Shown here: piece after piece, positions 5,714 through 9,290 of the stretch
Numbering within the stretch: the stretch's first letter is position 1
Layout of the letters: each line of letters opens with the position of its first letter
Assembly (NCBI GenBank): GCA_031277235.1
Contig: JAITMT010000192.1
Span: forward strand, 1-9,290
Reading direction: 5' to 3'
Origin: Tannerella sp.
GTDB lineage: Bacteria > Bacteroidota > Bacteroidia > Bacteroidales > Tannerellaceae
DNA length: 9,290 bases
The notes under the pieces: model-generated
The model's database searches: none
What the model was told of the DNA's origin: nothing
What the model saw: only the letters and a program-made list of their open reading frames with translations
Made by a program: the position numbers and the translations under genes

Positions 5714-7084
5714 AACTTCTCCTGAATTGCTTTGCAAAATGACAGGTACATTGTCCAATCCGATTTTCGCGACAACATTCATTTTGTCGGACAAGCGGTA
5801 AGCGCCAAACGTAATACTGCTTTCGGTAACATCCATGATACATGAGATTACGTAATCGTTCAATACCGATTTGTTCAAGGCAAAAACCGGTGTGGCGGTG
5901 CCGTTGTCTATATTTATATGCGTTAAGGAAAAGGTATTTTCATCAAAATTATACAGTTTGCCATTGATGACGATGTTGGCTCCGACCGGACAGGGTATTT
6001 CACGGTACGAATTTTCGCCGGAAATATCAACCAGAATGGTGGAACTCCCCGAATAATGACTGTAAATAACCTTTCCCTGAACATAAAATACATTGTATGA
6101 CGATGGAAAGTTGCGGCTAAAATCCAGTGATATTTCCCTTGTCTTTTCAAACTGTCCATTTTTTAATTTCATCAAATAATGCCGGTTCTCCGGATAGGCA
6201 TTGTACCATCCCTCCGAATCATACTCGCCCCACACGGCAAGAAGCGCCATTATGCCATCCGTGCCGTTCCATACAAATCTATACACGCTTACCGGCGCAT
6301 CCCAGCCGGTTCGCGTAATAACGGGGATTGGCTCGCCCATATTGCCATCGGCGCTCACGTATCGCAACCACTCGCCTCCGGCGCGACAGTAAATCGAATT
6401 GCCCGCATCATCCATGCAGAAACCCCAAACTGTTTCGTTTTCGGCAGAAACTTGCCTGAAATCTATTCCGGAATTTGAAATTGAAGACACGCGATACAAA
6501 ATGTGAGGACATTCACCACTGCTTAAACAACGTATAGCCGTGTAATAAAAATTATCATTCCCGTCAAAAGAAATGTTAAGGAAATCACCGTTGCCGGGAT
6601 ATTTAAATCCTTGCCTGTTCACATTGGAATTGAAAATCAGTTCATTGTATCCGTCAGAACTTGGGATATATTCGTTGGGCACCTCATAAACTGCCCCGTC
6701 TGCTTTTCTCACAAAATATGCTTCTTCTGCTACAACCCATCCATCAACTTCCCGAAAAAATACGATCAGAAAATCGCCTGCATCATATATGGAACGGGGT
6801 ATTTTATCTTCAACCGGTTTGCCGTTTTCGTCAAGATATTCTATCTCATAGATTTCATCGCTCATTTCAGACGTTGATTTTAATAGGGATGAATTTTTAA
6901 CACCATAAAGTTTTACTCCGGATTCACCCGAGGTAATGAACAGTAATTTGGCGTCTGCGATATTCATACGAGCCAGTTTTCCGGTCTTCTCGCCGCCGGA
7001 ATCTTTCACGATATCCTCCCTGCAGGATGTGGCTATCACCGAAATACTGAATATCCATATAAGAAATAAATTTGCTTTTTTCAT
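5687..7084 (-). CDS. Lipoprotein of unknown function, possibly beta-propeller and surface-exposed
   Basis: A 465-aa protein starting MKKANLFLIWIFSISVIATS followed by Cys21: a type II signal peptide with a relaxed Bacteroidota lipobox (ATS before Cys). The next residues, R-E-D, resemble the charged/acidic lipoprotein export signal that sends Bacteroidota lipoproteins to the cell surface (inference). The mature part is beta-rich, with recurring aromatic and DG/NG turn units (for example DGNDNFYYTAI, DDAGNSIYCRAGGEWL, NGTDGIMALLAVWG, NGKLYNFDENTFSL), as in propeller-like proteins. I recognise no named family and see no catalytic motif. The start at 7084 is chosen because it begins the signal peptide and lies 32 nt below a good promoter; an in-frame ATG at 7189 is upstream of that promoter. 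The gene converges on HxlR and their coding 3' ends overlap by 27 nt. Confidence 0.8.
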   Translation of the reverse strand: MKKANLFLIWIFSISVIATSCREDIVKDSGGEKTGKLARMNIADAKLLFITSGESGVKLYGVKNSSLLKSTSEMSDEIYEIEYLDENGKPVEDKIPRSIYDAGDFLIVFFREVDGWVVAEEAYFVRKADGAVYEVPNEYIPSSDGYNELIFNSNVNRQGFKYPGNGDFLNISFDGNDNFYYTAIRCLSSGECPHILYRVSSISNSGIDFRQVSAENETVWGFCMDDAGNSIYCRAGGEWLRYVSADGNMGEPIPVITRTGWDAPVSVYRFVWNGTDGIMALLAVWGEYDSEGWYNAYPENRHYLMKLKNGQFEKTREISLDFSRNFPSSYNVFYVQGKVIYSHYSGSSTILVDISGENSYREIPCPVGANIVINGKLYNFDENTFSLTHINIDNGTATPVFALNKSVLNDYVISCIMDVTESSITFGAYRLSDKMNVVAKIGLDNVPVILQSNSGEVSLVAPLNP

Positions 7085-7116
7085 GTTTTCAGGCACATTA
7101 CATTCCATACTGCGCA

Positions 7117-7146
7117 CAAAGGTACGATAACTTTTCAATTGTACAA
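7117..7146 (-). promoter_or_regulatory. Bacteroidota-type promoter for the lipoprotein gene
   Basis: On the minus strand TACCTTTG (7124 to 7117) matches TAnnTTTG, and a TTG (7146 to 7144) lies 19 nt upstream. The -7 box is 32 nt before the ATG at 7084. This is among the clearest promoters in the window and decides the start of the gene. Confidence 0.65.
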
Positions 7147-7202
7147 TACTTTTTGGAGAAAAATTTTGCCGTATTGGACAGGTTTGCATATATTTGTTTT
7201 AT

Positions 7203-7447
7203 GAATATCCGTATAAGACCCTAAAAAATTATGTAATACCATGATTGATGTTTCATTGATCTGTCCCGTTAGGGACAATATATTGGTAGAAAATAGATTA
7301 TCTCCTCAATCGGCGTGGCTTCAGGTGCGCAATATGCTGAATTATTTTCCCATATCTCGTACCTAACGGCACGCTTTTCCCGGAATTACCCTTTGTTCTA
7401 CCAATATTACATCCCTGACGGGATTTTAGGAGACTATACGGATACTC
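7203..7447. repeat. Outer 24-bp inverted repeat enclosing palindromic element 1
   Basis: Bases 7203-7226 and the reverse complement of 7424-7447 match at about 20 of 24 positions, including an exact TATCCGTATA and an exact CCTAAAA. The right arm abuts element 1 (ending at 7423), while the left arm is separated from it by 37 nt (7227-7263) in which I see no structure. The two arms could be the outer ends of a larger element with a left-side insertion. Together with the next two repeat entries this accounts for most of the gene-free stretch 7085-7665. Confidence 0.5.
7264..7423. repeat. Palindromic element 1: two inverted 80-nt copies with hairpins
   Basis: A 160-nt imperfect palindrome centred between 7343 and 7344. 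By hand, about 54 of 80 positions match the inverted partner without gaps. The outer 28 nt match at 23 of 28 and carry ATATTGGTAGAA (left, ending at 7291) with its complement (right, from 7396). Each end also forms a local hairpin: TGTCCC-GTTA-GGGACA at 7262-7277 and ATCCC-TGAC-GGGAT at 7411-7424. An inner hairpin with one mismatch lies at 7358-7373 (loop TAAC); its left-side partner around 7313-7330 is degenerate. No coding frame is convincing. It resembles REP/MITE-type non-autonomous repeats; no transposase is nearby. Confidence 0.7.
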
Positions 7448-7493
7448 ATTATTTGTTTTTATGTATATCCCTATTCATACCCAAACATCTTTT

Positions 7494-7613
7494 CAATCCC
7501 AACGGGATTGCATGTTTATAGAAAATGTCATGTTTCAACCCCGTTCGACTCCTTCGGAGTCGTATATGAACCCGAATTGCGTTTTCTATAAATATTTGAA
7601 TCCGTTGGATTCA
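7494..7613. repeat. Palindromic element 2: nested hairpins of the same architecture
   Basis: A 120-nt imperfect palindrome centred at about 7553.5. The outer hairpins are CAATCCC-AAC-GGGATTG (7494-7510) and TGAATCC-GTT-GGATTCA (7597-7613), which are also inverted versions of each other. Four nt inside each lies an 11-nt long-range arm, TTTATAGAAAA (7515-7525) and TTTTCTATAAA (7582-7592), exact complements. The centre is a perfect 7-bp hairpin CGACTCC-TTC-GGAGTCG (7546-7562). It has no convincing coding frame. It is 53 nt downstream of the stop codon of the barrel gene ending at 7666, so it could also act in that gene's 3' untranslated region. Confidence 0.7.
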
Positions 7614-7656
7614 TTTTTGCACTTTTTTAGGTGTTTATGCGGAGATTCATTTTTGC
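7608..7656. repeat. 13-nt exact direct repeat beside element 2
   Basis: GATTCATTTTTGC occurs at 7608-7620 and again at 7644-7656, 36 nt apart in start position. The first copy overlaps the right end of element 2. It may mark a small duplication or insertion footprint. Confidence 0.45.
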
Positions 7657-7665
7657 TCCCCTGCC

Positions 7666-8319
7666 CTAAAAGGTATATCGTATCCCGGCGGAAAGACTGT
7701 ATTCTTCATACGACGTTATTCCAAAATGATTTTTGGATTTCCCGTATTTTCTCCAGCCCCATCCGCCGCCGGCTTCCATGCCCCAATGTTCGTTGAAATC
7801 ATAGCGCAAACCGAGTGAGGGAATGATCATTAACTTCGTCTGGAAAATATATTTAGCCTTCTCGAAAGACTTCGTTTCAAACATTACCGGTACGGCAAAA
7901 AAGACGTTTATCTTACGCGGCTGTTTCGTCGAAAAGAGGTAATAGCGAGGCTCAAAGCCGAACTCCAGCGTCTGTGGAATCTTCGTATATTCGGGCAATG
8001 AAATAAATTCAGTCTCTCCCGTAGTAACATTATACCCATCACCGCTTGTTGCAGGCTGGTGCATATACGTGTTATTCAGTCCTGCTCTCAGTTTGCCCGA
8101 AAAATGACCGCTCAGGCGATATTCTGCAAATGCTCCCACATAACCGAGTCCGGTTGACGAAACTCCCGATCCATAGGCAAAGGCATACGGTCTAAAGTCA
8201 TCCGCCCATCTCAACCTTCCGTCCAGTTCAATTCCCCATTTCAACGGCTTGTCCTGCTGCCCGAACACTGTTACCGCAAGTAGCGCCATTAGAAAAATAA
8301 TTTTTGTTTTTTTATTCAT
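7666..8319 (-). CDS. Outer-membrane beta-barrel protein
   Basis: A 217-aa protein with a type I signal peptide (MNKKTKIIFLMALLAVTVFG, cleavage likely after Gly20 before QQ). The mature part alternates polar and hydrophobic residues in about eight strand-like stretches, for example LGYVGAFAEYRLSGHFSGKLRAGL (58-81), TLEFGFEPRYYLFS (117-130), INVFFAVPVMFETKSF (137-152) and a Gly/Trp-rich strand near EAGGGWGW. It ends in IRYTF, with the terminal Phe expected for BAM-dependent insertion. I take it as a small 8-stranded porin-like barrel of unknown ligand. Upstream (8320 onward) there is only a poor promoter match (TAAATTTTG on the minus strand, one base too long). Bases 7919-7968 (residues 118-134) reappear, frameshifted, at the right edge of the window, showing that a paralogue lies or lay next door. 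Confidence 0.8.
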   Translation of the reverse strand: MNKKTKIIFLMALLAVTVFGQQDKPLKWGIELDGRLRWADDFRPYAFAYGSGVSSTGLGYVGAFAEYRLSGHFSGKLRAGLNNTYMHQPATSGDGYNVTTGETEFISLPEYTKIPQTLEFGFEPRYYLFSTKQPRKINVFFAVPVMFETKSFEKAKYIFQTKLMIIPSLGLRYDFNEHWGMEAGGGWGWRKYGKSKNHFGITSYEEYSLSAGIRYTF

Positions 8320-8474
8320 ATTGATTGTTTAAAATGTTTTAATTCACGGCAGCGGCAAGCAAAATTTATAAGAATAAGCCCATCTCTTTTAACCGATGCC
8401 TTCATAGAACGTTTTTACAGAATTTTTATTGTGCGAAATTATGGAAACAGGAAAAAAACGCTCTCTTGTCCACT

Positions 8475-8586
8475 CGGATTTGCAATTCGGGTGTTTCTAT
8501 TATGAGGATTTGTAATCCATTTGTTTATAAAAAGAGGCGGATTACAAATCCTTATATTACCCGGCAAAGGATTACAAATCCTTTGC
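8475..8586. repeat. Cluster of four REP-like hairpins built on GGATT-ACA-AATCC
   Basis: Four related short palindromes lie in the 308-nt spacer between the two barrel genes. Unit 1, 8475-8489 (CGGATT-TGC-AATTCG), is diverged and has one G/T pair. Unit 2, 8506-8518, is GGATT-TGT-AATCC. Unit 3, 8539-8551, is GGATT-ACA-AATCC. Unit 4, 8564-8586, has perfect 10-bp arms (GCAAAGGATT) around ACA. Units 2 and 3 are inverted copies across 14 nt. On the minus strand they follow the stop of the upstream barrel gene, so they may fold in its 3' untranslated region and protect or end the message; a T run (CTCTTTTT) follows unit 3 on that strand but with a 3-nt gap. The rest of 8320-8627 shows nothing I can name. 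Confidence 0.7.
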
Positions 8587-8627
8587 GACAAAGACACTCT
8601 TATAAAAATATTGAACAAAATTAATAC

Positions 8628-9221
8628 TCAAAATGTCCGGCATATATTTATTCCCGCTATATTTTGTTCCGAGAATTGATACCTTGAGAAATACAATCCC
8701 AATCTTACTGTTTCTGTCAATTCATATTCATAGCGTATGCCGAAAACGAAATTGCCTCCTATTCTGTTATCGTAATTCAGATATAATCTTCTATTATTTC
8801 CTCCGTTAAGGTAGTTAACCTGCGATAATTGACTGATACCATATCCGACAAAAGGTGTTAAATAGTGACGACTGTTTTTGGGAATGAGAGAAAGCAGATT
8901 ATACCCGACATTGATTATCAATGAAATATCCCTTATATCCGAAAAATTATCAGTAAAGACTCCTCCTACGAATTCTTCCTCTGTATTCCAATTCACCACA
9001 TCAATTGCCGGATCTTTTGTATTAAAGGGAGATGAAGTGAAAATTGACAATGCAATTCCTGCTTCAAGACCGTGAAATGTTTTACCGTATTCAGCTGCAA
9101 GCGAGCCTCCTTTATCAGAGGTTATTCCCATTCCAACTCCTGCGCGGATATGATTACTCTCTTTCTGTGCAAATATAGATACGGAAAGAAGGAACAACAT
9201 TATTGTTTTTACTGTCTTCAT
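8628..9221 (-). CDS. Outer-membrane beta-barrel protein
   Basis: A 197-aa protein with a type I signal peptide (MKTVKTIMLFLLSVSIFA, cleavage likely before Gln19). Strand-like stretches follow: NHIRAGVGMGITS (23-35), GLEAGIALSIFTSS (51-64), DISLIINVGYNLLSLI (98-113), YLTPFVGYGISQL (120-132), GGNFVFGIRYEYEL (155-168) and VRLGLYFSRYQFSE (172-185). It ends CRTF with the terminal Phe of outer-membrane barrels. The size suits an 8-stranded barrel; its ligand or role is unknown. It is not obviously a close copy of the barrel at 7666-8319, apart from the general fold. The start codon lies only 6 nt after the stop of a truncated paralogue fragment at the window edge, and no TAnnTTTG box is visible in the bases available upstream, so it may be read through from outside. 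It appears more AT-rich than the neighbouring barrel gene. Confidence 0.8.
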   Translation of the reverse strand: MKTVKTIMLFLLSVSIFAQKESNHIRAGVGMGITSDKGGSLAAEYGKTFHGLEAGIALSIFTSSPFNTKDPAIDVVNWNTEEEFVGGVFTDNFSDIRDISLIINVGYNLLSLIPKNSRHYLTPFVGYGISQLSQVNYLNGGNNRRLYLNYDNRIGGNFVFGIRYEYELTETVRLGLYFSRYQFSEQNIAGINICRTF

Positions 9222-9227
9222 AAAATA

Positions 9228-9290
9228 TCATTTAATGGTGGCTGTTTCGTCGAAAAGGAGTAGGAAGCGAGCCTCAACGCTGAACTCCAG
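9228..9290 (-). pseudogene. Truncated, frameshifted remnant of a barrel gene paralogous to 7666-8319 (continues beyond window)
   Basis: On the minus strand, 9290 to 9240 matches 7968 to 7919 of the barrel gene at about 42 of 51 positions, with one extra base. An exact 18-nt run (9240-9257 against 7919-7936) is included. The frame begins LEFSVEARF, parallel to LEFGFEPRY in the intact gene. The extra base then shifts the frame to LLLFDETATIK and a TGA at 9228-9230, where the intact protein continues for over 80 residues to its terminal Phe. Homology stops at about 9240, 19 nt before the next start codon. Without the upstream sequence I cannot exclude an expressed shortened protein, but it lacks the barrel C-terminus. 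Confidence 0.65.

Noticed and set aside
7085..7189. N-terminal extension of the lipoprotein from an ATG at 7189
   Set aside because: It would bury the signal peptide behind 35 residues and place the start upstream of the TACCTTTG promoter.
7494..7613. Integron attC-type recombination site
   Set aside because: No integrase, no cassette structure, and no recognisable core site with the usual RYYYAAC ends.
7315..7796. Short plus-strand open frames across the palindromic region
   Set aside because: They run through hairpins and into the barrel gene antisense, with no start signals or recognisable protein features.
8475..8586. CRISPR array
   Set aside because: Units are short, vary in length, alternate in orientation and have unequal spacers; no cas gene is in the window.
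8539..8586. Rho-independent terminator of the 8628-9221 gene
   Set aside because: Unit 4 has a strong stem but no T run after it on the minus strand; unit 3 has a T run but only a 5-bp stem and a gap before the Ts. Possible, not supported enough.

Overview
The window reads as a piece of a Bacteroidota chromosome, most likely Bacteroidales. The signs are: three promoters with the Bacteroidota -7 element TAnnTTTG (two also have an upstream TTG at 19-20 nt), a lipoprotein with an acidic stretch right after its lipidated Cys, small outer-membrane beta-barrels ending in Phe, an AmpG-like/SpoIID pair of the kind Bacteroidota use for peptidoglycan recycling, and many short palindromic repeats between genes. 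No rRNA, tRNA, CRISPR array, transposase or phage gene is visible.

Left part (1-3234, + strand): a SpoIID/LytB-domain protein, open to the left window edge, is followed after 27 nt by an AmpG-like MFS permease with a large extra soluble domain between TM5 and TM6. The pair looks like part of a muropeptide uptake and recycling operon. A nearly perfect 28-nt palindrome sits in frame inside the SpoIID gene.

Middle (3244-5713): four minus-strand genes form two transcription units. DUF4160 and DUF2442 are a small adjacent pair with their own promoter, which lies inside an inverted repeat. A peroxiredoxin-like protein and an AlkC-type HEAT-repeat DNA alkylation repair protein overlap by 4 nt (ATGA). 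Divergent from the latter pair, across 106 bp, is an HxlR-family regulator with the N-terminal Cys typical of redox and electrophile sensors. Together they suggest a compact thiol/electrophile-stress module: sense, detoxify, repair DNA.

Right part (5687-9290, minus strand): a 465-aa lipoprotein of unknown function whose 3' end overlaps the 3' end of the HxlR gene by 27 nt; 581 gene-free nt holding two elaborate palindromic elements of about 160 and 120 bp with the same architecture (outer hairpins, a 4-5 nt gap, long-range arms, a central hairpin); an outer-membrane beta-barrel gene; a 308-nt spacer with four REP-like hairpins built on GGATT-ACA-AATCC; a second beta-barrel gene; and, at the right edge, the frameshifted and truncated remnant of a paralogue of the first barrel. 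The density of repeats and the broken paralogue point to a region with recombination or duplication history.

Functional names come from recognising motifs by eye, and repeat identities were counted by hand. No database search was run.
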